Source: Pseudolabrys sp. (lineage in GTDB: Bacteria > Pseudomonadota > Alphaproteobacteria > Rhizobiales > Xanthobacteraceae). From it: a DNA stretch of 64,000 nt. Made by a program: the position numbers and the translations under genes. The stretch lies in contig JAURVZ010000074.1 in NCBI GenBank assembly GCA_030655215.1, positions 1-64,000 of the forward strand. Direction: 5' to 3'. The notes beneath the pieces were generated by a model. It searched no databases and was not told the DNA's origin. It was given only the letters and a program-made list of their open reading frames with translations. Of this stretch, positions 1 to 8,018 are shown piece after piece; within the stretch, counting starts at the first letter, position 1; each line of letters starts with the position of its first letter.

Positions 1-356
1 CCGGCCAGATCGGCAATCGCCGAGCCGGACATGCCGGCGAAGATGATGCTCTGCACGATGTTGATATGGCCGAGGCCGCCGCGGAAGCGACCGACCAGCA
101 TGTCGCAGAACCGCAGCAGATGATCGGTCATCTTGCTGACGTTCATCAGTTCAGCCGAGAACAGGAACAGCGGCACCGCGAGCAACACATAGCTGTTGTA
201 GAGGCCGTTGAGGATCTGTTCGGCCGAGGTGCCGAGATCGAGCCCGGTCATCAGCAAATAGACGAACGACGCGGCGATCATCGAATAGCCGATCGGCAAT
301 CCGAGAAGGCCGAGGCCGAGGATGGTGAGGATGCAAATTCCGAATGGGCTCATCAT
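1..356 (-). CDS. dctM: TRAP transporter large permease (DctM family), 3' part outside window
   Basis: This is the N-terminal part (about 118 residues) of the large membrane subunit of a TRAP transporter, which moves organic acids into the cell using an ion gradient. The start ATG at 356 overlaps the dctQ stop as ATGA, which fixes the start and implies translational coupling. The protein opens with a hydrophobic helix (MMSPFGICILTILGLGLLG) and continues with alternating hydrophobic stretches and a GMSGSA motif typical of DctM near residue 110. The rest of the gene lies before base 1. The substrate cannot be told from the sequence. Confidence 0.9.
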   Translation of the reverse strand, partial: MMSPFGICILTILGLGLLGLPIGYSMIAASFVYLLMTGLDLGTSAEQILNGLYNSYVLLAVPLFLFSAELMNVSKMTDHLLRFCDMLVGRFRGGLGHINIVQSIIFAGMSGSAIADLA

Positions 357-886
357 AGCGCGGACCCCGCTCCGATCTGGATGTCGGGCGCCTTGCCGCG
401 AATGGCGAACACGGTCAGCGCAGCGTAGCGGATAATCGCCGCGACCGAAAAGATGACATAGATGGAATAGAGATAATCGAGCCGGATGCCGAGATAGGCG
501 GACTTCTCGACCTTGAGGAAGGTGACGTACTGATACGTCGCAGGCAATGCGATGGCGAATAAGGCGACCGCGATGATGCCGGTAATGATCGTAAAGATGC
601 GGCGCGTGTTTTCGCTGGCCGCGCTGTAGATGATGTCGAAGCGAACCTCGTCCTTCTCACGCAGCACGAACGCCGCGCCCCACAAGGTGCACCAGATCCA
701 GCACAGGACACTGATTTCCTCGGTCCAGCCGAGCGGGTAATTGAAAACGTAACGCGCAACGATCTGCAGCATGAAGCAGAGAAACATGGCAAGCAGCAGT
801 ATCGCCGAAATGTTGTCTGCGCGCCGCCGGAGCCAGCGGCCCCGCTCCGCCCAGGCCTCGTAACGTGTCGTTTCCCCGGCCATCAT
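353..886 (-). CDS. dctQ: TRAP transporter small permease (DctQ family)
   Basis: This 177-residue membrane protein is the small subunit that joins the DctM channel in TRAP transporters. Four hydrophobic segments are visible (around residues 26-47, 57-77, 97-118 and 140-160), with the family-typical ARYVFNYPLGWTEEIS stretch after the first helix and WCTLWGAAFVLR after the second. A purine-rich AAAGGG-TAGGG precedes tandem ATG codons at 886 and 883. The gene lies between dctP (78 bases upstream) and dctM (4-base overlap), the usual dctPQM order. Confidence 0.92.
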   Translation of the reverse strand: MMAGETTRYEAWAERGRWLRRRADNISAILLLAMFLCFMLQIVARYVFNYPLGWTEEISVLCWIWCTLWGAAFVLREKDEVRFDIIYSAASENTRRIFTIITGIIAVALFAIALPATYQYVTFLKVEKSAYLGIRLDYLYSIYVIFSVAAIIRYAALTVFAIRGKAPDIQIGAGSAL

Positions 887-964
887 CCCTACCCTTTTCG
901 CCCCAGATATAAACCGGCCGTCGCCAGTGACGACGACGGCCGGCTTCAGTCCCAGCTTCGCTGC

Positions 965-1957
965 TTACTTGATCGCGTTGACCTTCTCGATCGCACCCTT
1001 CGGCCATTCAGCGGCGTACTTGTCGAGATACTTCTTCTGCGCGAACTTGCGGAAAGCCTCCTGGTCCGGCGTGTAGACCTGCTTGCCTTCCTTCTTGAAG
1101 AACTCGATCGCTTCGGCCTGCTGCTGGTCGTACTTGGCCGCATTGGCGTCGAAGGCCTTGTCGGCTTCGGCGCGGAAACGGGCCTGCTGCTCCGGCTTCA
1201 TCGCCGCCCAGGTCTTCTTCGACACGGCGAGCATGTCGTAGCCGATGACGTGGTTGGTGAGGATGAACTGGCTCGTCACTTCGTAGAACTTCATGGTGCG
1301 GCCGGCGACCAGCGGATTGTCCTGGCCGTCGACGGCGCCCGCCTGCAGCGCGGTGTAGAGTTCGGCGTAAGCGACCGGCGTCGGGTTGGCGCCGAGCGAT
1401 TCACCGAGGAACTGCCAGAATTCACCGGGCGGCATGCGCAGTTTCAGACCGGCGAGATCGGCCGGGGTGTTGATCTTCTTCGACGGCTTCAGGTTGACCT
1501 GACGGGCGCCGAAATAAACCGGACGGATCAGCTCGATGCCGAGCTGGTCGCGAGCCATGCCGATGAATTCCTTGCCGATGTCGCTCGCCCACGTCGCCTT
1601 GAGATGCGCGTAGTCGCGGAACAGATAGGCCGAGGTCATCAGCGACCAGGCCGGGATCTGCTTGGAGATGTCGGCCGGTGCGAGGTTGCAGAGCTCGAGG
1701 TTCTCACGCTGAAGCGCGACCAGTTCGGTGCCCTGCTTGAACAGGGTGTTCGTCCAGTACGGCTCCATTTCGAAGTCATTGGCCATCGCCGCGGCGAATG
1801 CCTTGAAGCCTTCGGCGCGCAGATCGGTTTCGTTGGCGGCGAGGCTCAGTTTGAATTTCGGCTTGGCCTGCGCGAAGCCAAGGGTGGGCGAGCCGGCGGC
1901 CGCCAAGAGAGATGCGCCACCAGCAACAACGGCGCGGCGCGAGAAATTGGTTTTCAT
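965..1957 (-). CDS. dctP: TRAP transporter substrate-binding protein (DctP family)
   Basis: This periplasmic solute receptor (330 residues) hands substrate to the DctQM permease. The N terminus has a twin-arginine-like signal (NFSRRAVVAGG followed by an Ala/Leu-rich core) ending at GFAQA near residue 31, so Tat export is possible. The GLKLRMPP segment near residues 170-177 carries the arginine that normally binds the substrate carboxylate in DctP proteins, followed by a typical AYAELYTALQAGAVDGQ block. A strong GGAGGAG lies 7 bases before ATG 1957. The divergent GntR gene is a likely regulator. Confidence 0.92.
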   Translation of the reverse strand: MKTNFSRRAVVAGGASLLAAAGSPTLGFAQAKPKFKLSLAANETDLRAEGFKAFAAAMANDFEMEPYWTNTLFKQGTELVALQRENLELCNLAPADISKQIPAWSLMTSAYLFRDYAHLKATWASDIGKEFIGMARDQLGIELIRPVYFGARQVNLKPSKKINTPADLAGLKLRMPPGEFWQFLGESLGANPTPVAYAELYTALQAGAVDGQDNPLVAGRTMKFYEVTSQFILTNHVIGYDMLAVSKKTWAAMKPEQQARFRAEADKAFDANAAKYDQQQAEAIEFFKKEGKQVYTPDQEAFRKFAQKKYLDKYAAEWPKGAIEKVNAIK

Positions 1958-2172
1958 AGGTGGTCTCCTCCATGGGTGCTTCGCGTTCTGATAGGCGAAG
2001 CTTCACCTCGAATTATTGCATCACACCACCCCTGCTTCAATAGACAAAAACGAAATCATCCTACGAAATCGATTGCGTATAGCGACATGGGTCAGTGAAC
2101 TCGTTGAATTGCGAGCAGCTAGCTATATCGAACTGCTGCACGAGCCGCTTGAGCAGGGGCGAAAATTCTGCT

Positions 2173-2206
2173 CCTTATCGGAGAATAGTGATTTCATCGG
2201 ATAAGG
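2173..2206. promoter_or_regulatory. Candidate GntR operator upstream of the divergent regulator gene
   Basis: A perfect 7-base inverted repeat (CCTTATC at 2173-2179, GATAAGG at 2200-2206, 20-base spacer) ends 6 bases before the GntR start codon. Its left half, TTATCGGAGAAT (2175-2186), closely matches TTATCAGAGGAT (50536-50547) in front of the paralogous GntR gene at 49815-50519. Autoregulation is an inference; no binding data are available to me. Confidence 0.45.
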
Positions 2207-2212
2207 CCCTGG

Positions 2213-2878
2213 ATGCTAGCAGATAGTCCTCAAACGGAAACCGTCGGAGAAAAGGCGTACCGCCGTATCCGTACCGATATCATTTTCGGCCGGCTTTCGC
2301 CCGGCCAGCGGCTCAAGCTGGAGGCGCTTAAAGACGCTTATGGCACCAGCATCAGCACCTTACGCGAGCTGCTCAACCGGCTTGCCGCCGAGGGCCTGAT
2401 CGTCGCCGAGGGCCTGCGCGGCTTCGAGGTGCCGCCCGTGTCCGGGCCTAACCTGCGCGAGATTGCCGCGCTGCGGCAGCTTCTGGAGTGCCACGCGCTC
2501 GAGCAATCCTTCGCCGCCGGTGACATGGAATGGGAGGGCCGGGTCGTCGCCGCGCATCACAAGCTGTCCTCCATGGAAAAACGCATGGGCGACGGCACCG
2601 GCGATAGCGAAGTCTGGAAGCAATATGACTGGCAATTCCATCAAGCGCTAATTTCCGCCTGCGGCTCGCCTGTGCTGATGGAAACGCACGGCGGCGTCTT
2701 TGACAAATATCTCCGCTACCAAATGCTGGCGCTGAGCAACCGCGGCGAGATCGCCATTCGCGAGCACCGGCTGCTGCTCGATTGCGCGCTGAAGCGCGAT
2801 GCCAAAACGGCCTGCGAAGTGCTCTCAACGCATATTGATGGCGGCGTCGAACATGCGCTGGCCTCCGGCAGCATTTAG
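2213..2878 (+). CDS. GntR-family regulator (FadR/FCD subfamily)
   Basis: This is a 221-residue transcription factor. An N-terminal winged helix-turn-helix of GntR type spans about residues 10-75 (GEKAYRRIRTDIIFGRL, then STLRELLNRL and VAEGLRGFEV). An FCD ligand-binding domain follows to about residue 215. It is transcribed away from the dctPQM operon, which is probably one of its targets, with a metabolite of that transporter as effector. It closely resembles the GntR protein at 49815-50519, sharing runs such as GQRLKL, STLRELLNRL and GDMEWEGRVV. ATG 2213 is used because the DNA-binding domain begins soon after it. Confidence 0.9.
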   Translation: MLADSPQTETVGEKAYRRIRTDIIFGRLSPGQRLKLEALKDAYGTSISTLRELLNRLAAEGLIVAEGLRGFEVPPVSGPNLREIAALRQLLECHALEQSFAAGDMEWEGRVVAAHHKLSSMEKRMGDGTGDSEVWKQYDWQFHQALISACGSPVLMETHGGVFDKYLRYQMLALSNRGEIAIREHRLLLDCALKRDAKTACEVLSTHIDGGVEHALASGSI

Positions 2879-2953
2879 CCCGCGCGTTGCTGTCCGACCG
2901 CGAATATTGCATGTTGGACCATCACTGAAGCAGGCGGCGGAGACGTTATTGCG

Positions 2954-4558
2954 ATGAGCACGGTCGAACAGAACGGCAAGATCTTTGTCGGCAAAAGCGC
3001 CAAAGCTGAATACCTGACGCTCAAGCTCGCCAATCGCCATGGCCTCGTCTCCGGCGCCACCGGCACCGGCAAGACCGTCACATTGCAGGTCTTGGCCGAA
3101 GGCTTCTCTCGCGCCGGCGTGCCGGTATTCGCTGCCGACGTGAAGGGCGACCTGTCCGGCATTTCCGCGGCTGGCGAGGCCAAGGACGCCTTTGTTACCC
3201 GCGCCAAGGACATGGGCTTCGACTATGAGCCCGACCGCTTCCCGGTCATGTTCTGGGATCTGTTCGGTGAACAGGGTCACCCGATCCGCGCCACCATTTC
3301 CGAAATGGGCCCGCTGCTGCTGTCGCGCCTGCTCGATCTCAACGATGTGCAGGAAGGCGTGCTCAACATCGCCTTCCGCGTCGCCGATGAACAAGGCCTG
3401 CTGCTGCTCGATCTCAAGGATCTGCGCTCGGTGCTGTCGCTGATCGCGGAGCATGCCGCCGAACTGACGACGCAATACGGCAACGTCTCGAAGGCGACCG
3501 TCGGCACCATCCAGCGCCAGTTGCTGGTGCTGGAAAACCAGGGCGGCAGCAAATTCTTCAGCGAGCCGGCGCTCATTCTCAACGACTTCATGAAGACCGA
3601 CCGCGAAGGCCGCGGCTACGTCAATATTCTCGCCGCTGACAAATTGATCGCCAATCCGCGGCTGTACGGCACGTTCCTGCTCTGGCTGTTGTCCGAACTG
3701 TTCGAGCAGATGCCGGAAGCCGGCGATCCCGACAAACCGAAGCTGGTGTTCTTCTTCGACGAAGCGCATTTGCTGTTCAACGATGCGCCGAAGGCGCTGC
3801 TCGACAAGATCGAACAGGTCGTGCGCCTGATCCGTTCCAAGGGCGTCGGCGTCTATTTCGTCACGCAGAACCCGCTCGACGTGCCGGACAATGTGCTGGC
3901 GCAAATGGGCAACCGCGTGCAGCACGCGCTACGCGCCTTCACGCCGCGCGACCAGAAGGCCGTGCGCGCCGCCGCCGAAACCTTCCGCGCCAACCCTAAG
4001 CTCGATACCGCGAAAGTCATCATGGAGCTCGGCAAGGGCGAAGCCCTCGTCTCCTTCCTCGAAGGCAATGGCACGCCGTCACTGGTCGAGCGCGCCATGA
4101 TCGCGCCGCCCTCGGCCCGCCTCGGCGTCGTCTCGCCGGATGAGCGCAAGGCGACGATCCAGGCCAGCCCCTGCCGCGGCAAATACGACCAGGAGGTCGA
4201 TTCTGAATCGGCTTATGAAGTTCTGGCGCAGCGCGCCAAGGCCGGCACGACGACGGTGACAGCTCCTGCGCCGGGCCAAGCACCGGGGCAGCCTGCCCCG
4301 CAGGATCAGCCCGGTGCCGGCGGCGGTATTCTCGGCGGCATTGGCGGCTTCATCGGCGGCCTGTTCGGCACCAATCGCGGCCGCGGCACCAAGCTGTCGA
4401 CGACGCAATATGTGGCACGCGAGGTGACGCGCTCGATCGCCAACCGCGTCGCCGGGCAGATCGCCGCCGACTTCGGAAAGTCGATCGGCGGCCGCACCGG
4501 CGGCACGATCGGCCGCGCTATCGTGCGCGGCACCTTGGGCGGAATGTTGCGGCGCTAG
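2954..4558 (+). CDS. HerA-like ATPase, DUF853 family (YjgR-like)
   Basis: This 534-residue P-loop ATPase belongs to the DUF853/helicase HerA-like group. A Walker A motif GATGTGKT is at residues 34-41 and a Walker B motif FFFDEAH has its acidic pair at 269-270. The C terminus, from about residue 440, is Pro/Gln-rich and then a glycine-rich hydrophobic stretch ([17 protein letters not shown]) that could touch membrane. The cellular role of the family is not established; DNA translocation is inferred from HerA/FtsK-like relatives. The gene ends 4 bases from the convergent PsiF-repeat gene, leaving no room for a separate terminator. Confidence 0.85.
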   Translation: MSTVEQNGKIFVGKSAKAEYLTLKLANRHGLVSGATGTGKTVTLQVLAEGFSRAGVPVFAADVKGDLSGISAAGEAKDAFVTRAKDMGFDYEPDRFPVMFWDLFGEQGHPIRATISEMGPLLLSRLLDLNDVQEGVLNIAFRVADEQGLLLLDLKDLRSVLSLIAEHAAELTTQYGNVSKATVGTIQRQLLVLENQGGSKFFSEPALILNDFMKTDREGRGYVNILAADKLIANPRLYGTFLLWLLSELFEQMPEAGDPDKPKLVFFFDEAHLLFNDAPKALLDKIEQVVRLIRSKGVGVYFVTQNPLDVPDNVLAQMGNRVQHALRAFTPRDQKAVRAAAETFRANPKLDTAKVIMELGKGEALVSFLEGNGTPSLVERAMIAPPSARLGVVSPDERKATIQASPCRGKYDQEVDSESAYEVLAQRAKAGTTTVTAPAPGQAPGQPAPQDQPGAGGGILGGIGGFIGGLFGTNRGRGTKLSTTQYVAREVTRSIANRVAGQIAADFGKSIGGRTGGTIGRAIVRGTLGGMLRR

Positions 4559-4562
4559 ACGC

Positions 4563-4805
4563 TTACGCGTCCATCTCGCACTTCTTCATCACTGACGCCT
4601 TGGCGGCGCCCGAGAGCGGCTTGCCTTCTTTGCTGACCGCCTTGCCGGCGCAGGCGTCGGCCTTGCACTTCTTCATGAAGCTGGTCTTGGCAGCACCGGC
4701 GAGCGGCTTGCCTTCTTTGCTGACAGCCTGGCTTTCGCAAGTGGCAGCCATCGCCGAGCCGAACGCGAAGGTCGAAATCACAGCGGCTAAAAGTATTCTT
4801 TTCAT
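4563..4805 (-). CDS. PsiF-repeat secreted protein
   Basis: This is an 80-residue exported protein with a signal peptide ending at SAMA (about residue 20). The mature part is two near-identical copies of the PsiF repeat, each running from Cys through SKEGKPL-GAAK to MKKC. The family was named from phosphate-starvation-inducible PsiF of E. coli; its biochemical function is unknown. GGAG lies 7 bases before ATG 4805, so the longer frame reaching 4868 is probably untranslated. No Pho-box was recognised upstream. The conserved Cys residues suggest disulfides in the periplasm (inference). Confidence 0.85.
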   Translation of the reverse strand: MKRILLAAVISTFAFGSAMAATCESQAVSKEGKPLAGAAKTSFMKKCKADACAGKAVSKEGKPLSGAAKASVMKKCEMDA

Positions 4806-4903
4806 GGGGCGTCTCCATTCCCGGAAGTGGAATCGAAATATTAGATACGCGTGCCAATAGCGCGGCAAGATGACGCCAAATAAAAACGGGTACGGCGCCG
4901 GTA

Positions 4904-5299
4904 TTAGGAGACCGCCTTGACCACCGCGATGCCCTGTATCTCAATCAGGATATTCGGCTGGGCGAAGCCGGTGACGGTGAGAGCGGCGCTGGCCGGGAAA
5001 TCCTTGCCGAAAACCTCCTGGCGGATCTCGGTCATCGGCGTGGTGTAGCGCACGTCGGTCAGGAACACCGTCATCGTGACGAGGTCTGACAGTTTCGCAC
5101 CAGCTTCCGCCAACGTGACTTCGATGTTGCGGAAGGTGCGGCGGCACTGCGCGTCAAAGTCGGCAATCGGCGAGCCGTCTTCCGCGGTCTGACCGGTGTG
5201 GCCGGCAACATAGATGGTCTTCGTTTCGCCGGTGACAATCACCGCCGGCGAAAACGCGCGCTTCTGTTGCCAGGTGCCGCGAACGAATGTCTTTTGCAC
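4904..5299 (-). CDS. RidA family protein (enamine/imine deaminase-like)
   Basis: This is a 131-residue protein of the Rid/YjgF family, small trimeric enzymes that hydrolyse reactive enamine/imine intermediates from PLP enzymes. Family hallmarks include YVAGHTGQTAEDG near the N terminus, DLVTMTVFLTDVR in the middle and LIEIQGIAVV at the end. A GTG at 5299 is chosen as start because AGGAG precedes it by 5 bases and the length then matches the family. The in-frame start at 5368 would add 23 residues without homology. The usual active-site arginine of RidA was not identified with certainty, so this may be a non-RidA subgroup. Confidence 0.82.
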   Translation of the reverse strand: MQKTFVRGTWQQKRAFSPAVIVTGETKTIYVAGHTGQTAEDGSPIADFDAQCRRTFRNIEVTLAEAGAKLSDLVTMTVFLTDVRYTTPMTEIRQEVFGKDFPASAALTVTGFAQPNILIEIQGIAVVKAVS

Positions 5300-5579
5300 G
5301 AAGGTCTCCTGATAGTGCTGAAGGGCCGCTCTAGCGCAGTGGTACCATTGTGCGCGGTTCAGCGACACGCGGCGCAGGCGAGAAGAAACAAGACAGCAAC
5401 CAAGTTTACAGCAATGCCCGGCTTGAAATGGGCCCGTGGTCGATCTGCGGCGTTCACCAAAGACCGAACAGGCTGTGGGCTATTTACCGCACCCCTTGTT
5501 TTCAATTGCTGCAGCGCACAAATTAAGTCATAGTGAGCTGAATCAGGATGATGGTAAGAGCGGTTTTAAGAGCGATTTC

Positions 5580-5912
5580 ATGAGCAAAAACAACAACGAA
5601 GTCTGGCAGACCAAATACGGCAAGCGGCGCGTCCGCGAAGAAAAGCCGGTATTGGCCGAAGCCATTGCTGCCGCTCAGGGCCTCTCCGACGACCTCGACG
5701 AACAGGCCGGCATTGCCGCCTCGCTGATGGGTTTACCCGTCGCCGAAGTCCGCGCCGAACTGGCCAAGCTGGCGCCGCCGCGCAAGGATTCGATCAAGTC
5801 GGTCGTGTTCACCGGCTCGCCGTCAGCGCCGCGCACCATCGTCGTCGAGCGCAAGATTTCCCGCCGCATCATTCCGGCGGCGAACCGGCCGACCCGTACC
5901 GCTGCGGGCTGA
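5580..5912 (+). CDS. Conserved hypothetical protein of Rhizobiales type
   Basis: This is a 110-residue basic, soluble protein beginning MSKNNNEVWQTKYGKRRVR. The middle (about residues 25-60) is Ala/Leu/Glu-rich and probably helical (LAEAIAAAQGLSDD, EQAGIAASLMGLP). The tail holds a strongly basic segment (VVERKISRRIIP). I recall similar small proteins in Bradyrhizobium-type genomes but know no function. ATG 5580 is chosen over an in-frame start at 5436 because the conserved part begins there; the ribosome binding site is weak. It stands alone, facing recJ. Confidence 0.6.
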   Translation: MSKNNNEVWQTKYGKRRVREEKPVLAEAIAAAQGLSDDLDEQAGIAASLMGLPVAEVRAELAKLAPPRKDSIKSVVFTGSPSAPRTIVVERKISRRIIPAANRPTRTAAG

Positions 5913-5949
5913 CGCGCAAGCGCGCTGTTCAACATTTTACAATGATACC

Positions 5950-6106
5950 GCTGCGTCGCGCGCACAAAATTCTGTGCGGCGGATGACGCGCGCTCTGTTT
6001 TGTACAGACGCGAAGCGACGCGCTGATCAATGCTGCACAGGCTGACCTAACGACTGGCCCTGCCCTGTGCATCCCCCCGATACCCCCCGCGCAGGGTGGG
6101 GCTTTT
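5950..6106 (+). ncRNA. Structured intergenic stretch, possible small RNA with terminator
   Basis: This gap between the small protein gene and recJ holds several nested inverted repeats. GCGTCGC (5953-5959) pairs with GCGACGC (6015-6021) and encloses two hairpins: CGCACA/TGTGCG (5961-5978) and TCTGT/ACAGA (5994-6008). Downstream, CCCTGTGC (6063-6070) pairs with GCGCAGGG (6089-6096) with one G-U pair, followed by TGGGGCTTTT, which resembles an intrinsic terminator on the plus strand. I cannot assign a known RNA family. It may instead be the 3' region of the upstream gene. Confidence 0.3.
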
Positions 6107-6117
6107 CTTATGCCGCG

Positions 6118-7938
6118 TCAGCTTACCGCCACATCGATCAGCCGCATCTGCACGCGCTCCTGGCCTTGCCAGCGATCAACAGTGAGATAACCGGCCGCGT
6201 GCATCTGCCGTCCGCGATTATCGATCAGCGCTTTGCCAAGCGGCGTGCCGGCAACGCGAAACGCAATCGCATTGACGAACTTGCCATCGCCGGATTTGAA
6301 GCGCGCGCGGATGTGGTTCTCGCCAACCGGATCGGCATAAGCCAGCGTATGCGCCGGCAATGCCAGCACCGGCTCGGGATTACCGGCGCCGTAAGGCCCC
6401 GCCTTGGACAGCATCTCGCACAAAGCCGGCGTGACGCCGCCGCCACTCACCGCGCCATCGATCTTTAACGCGCTGTCGCGGCGCGACACTTCGACCGAGG
6501 CCGCCAATGTCTCTTCGAGGAAAGCGCGAAACGCGGCCAGCCCCTCTTTGCGGATCGTGACGCCGGCAGCCATGGCATGGCCGCCGCCTTTGATCAGCAA
6601 ACCGTCATGCACCGCCTGCCGCACCGCGCGTCCCAGATCGACACCGGGTATAGAACGCCCCGATCCAGTGCCAGTGCCGCCGGGCTCAAGTGCAATGGCA
6701 AAGGCGGGTCGGTTGAATTTTTCCTTGAGCCGCGCGGCGACAAGGCCGACGACGCCTGGATGCCAGCCTTGCTGCGCGGTAACGACAACAGCGCCCTTCT
6801 CTTCGAGACCGAGCGCGGCCATCGCCTCAGCCTCGGCTTGTTCGACAGCCGCGACTTCGATCATGCGGCGTTCGCCGTTGAGCCGGTCAAGCTCGCCAGC
6901 GATGCGCGCGGCCTCAATTGAATCTTCCTCCAGCATCAGCCGCACGCCGAGATCGGCACGGCCGATGCGGCCGCCGGCATTGATGCGCGGGCCTAAGAGA
7001 AAACCGAGATGAAAGGCTTCCGGCGGGCCGCTGAGGCGCGCGGCATCCATCAAGGCGGTCAGGCCGATCTGCTCACGTCGCCGCAAAGCAATGAGACCTT
7101 TGGCAACGAAAGCGCGGTTGAGACCTTTCAGCGGCACGACATCAGCAACAGTGCCGAGCGCGACCAGATCAAGCATTGACAAAAGATCGGGCGCCGGCCG
7201 CGCCGTGTTGAAGAAATCGCGGCTGCGTAATTCGCGCGTCAGCGCCACAAGCGTCATGAAGACGATGCCGGCGGCGCACAGATAACCAAGCCCCGACAGA
7301 TCGTCGATGCGGTTCGGATTGACGATGGCCGTGACCTTCGGCAGTTCGACATCGGCCTGGTGATGATCGAGGACGACGACGTCCAGGCCGAGCTTGGTTG
7401 CCTCAAGCAGAACGGCGTTGCTGGTCGTTCCGCAATCGACAGTGACCAGCAGCGTCACATCCTTGCCGGCGAAACCTGTGATGGCATCGACGTTCGGGCC
7501 GTAGCCTTCAAAGATGCGGTCGGGAATATGCACAATGGGATCGAGGCCGCACTGCCGCATATAGCGCGTCAGCAAGGCCGCCGAGGTCGCGCCATCGACA
7601 TCATAGTCGCCGAAAATCGCCACTTTCTCACCGCGCACAATGGCGTCGGCGATGCGCGCGGCGGCGGGCGCCATGTCGGTCAGCACCGACGGGTCGGGCA
7701 TCAGGTTCTTGATGGTCGGATCGAGATAGAGCTCGGCATCGGCGGCTTCGACGCCCCTGCCCGCCAGCACGCGCGCGAGCAGCTCAGGAGTACCGAGCCG
7801 TTGCGTGATCGTCGTCGCGCGCGCGACGCCTCGATCGTCGAGCCGGTCGCGCCATGCGCGGCCGGTCACCGACTTCTCGACGTTGAAGAAGTAGCGTTCG
7901 CTCAATGGGTCTGCCGGCAGCGCCGTGATGTGTGCCAT
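6118..7938 (-). CDS. recJ: Single-stranded-DNA-specific exonuclease RecJ
   Basis: This 606-residue 5'-3' exonuclease acts in recombination and mismatch repair. DHH-superfamily metal motifs are intact: DYDVDG at about residues 111-116, a DCGTTS motif, and LDHHQ. The DHHA1 domain with GGGHAMAAG follows, then a C-terminal OB-like RecJ domain. The length fits the family. It is the last gene of a minus-strand run alaC-hom-glpX-recJ. The upstream gap to glpX (80 bases) holds an 11-bp palindrome. No clear ribosome binding site precedes ATG 7938. Confidence 0.96.
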   Translation of the reverse strand: MAHITALPADPLSERYFFNVEKSVTGRAWRDRLDDRGVARATTITQRLGTPELLARVLAGRGVEAADAELYLDPTIKNLMPDPSVLTDMAPAAARIADAIVRGEKVAIFGDYDVDGATSAALLTRYMRQCGLDPIVHIPDRIFEGYGPNVDAITGFAGKDVTLLVTVDCGTTSNAVLLEATKLGLDVVVLDHHQADVELPKVTAIVNPNRIDDLSGLGYLCAAGIVFMTLVALTRELRSRDFFNTARPAPDLLSMLDLVALGTVADVVPLKGLNRAFVAKGLIALRRREQIGLTALMDAARLSGPPEAFHLGFLLGPRINAGGRIGRADLGVRLMLEEDSIEAARIAGELDRLNGERRMIEVAAVEQAEAEAMAALGLEEKGAVVVTAQQGWHPGVVGLVAARLKEKFNRPAFAIALEPGGTGTGSGRSIPGVDLGRAVRQAVHDGLLIKGGGHAMAAGVTIRKEGLAAFRAFLEETLAASVEVSRRDSALKIDGAVSGGGVTPALCEMLSKAGPYGAGNPEPVLALPAHTLAYADPVGENHIRARFKSGDGKFVNAIAFRVAGTPLGKALIDNRGRQMHAAGYLTVDRWQGQERVQMRLIDVAVS

Positions 7939-7986
7939 GCGGGCAATATAGGTGCTTCGGACGGAGAGCGCACGTCATCCTGAGCT

Positions 7987-8012
7987 GTCGTCCCCGCGCA
8001 GGCGGGGACGAC
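7987..8012. repeat. Short REP-like palindrome between recJ and glpX
   Basis: GTCGTCCCCGC (7987-7997) and GCGGGGACGAC (8002-8012) form a perfect 11-bp stem with a 4-base loop. A run of six A follows on the plus strand, so for the minus-strand genes the T-run precedes the stem and this is not a standard intrinsic terminator. The sequence resembles the short palindromes scattered through Bradyrhizobium-like genomes. Confidence 0.7.
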
Positions 8013-8018
8013 AAAAAA

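Noticed and set aside
2016-2204. Open frame of 62 codons between dctP and the GntR gene
   Set aside because: It covers the whole divergent promoter region and ends inside the candidate operator; composition and sequence look non-coding and no ribosome binding site fits.
2825-3925. 366-codon minus-strand frame opposite the DUF853 ATPase gene
   Set aside because: Overlaps both the GntR end and the ATPase core; His/Gln/Arg-rich shadow translation without recognisable motif.
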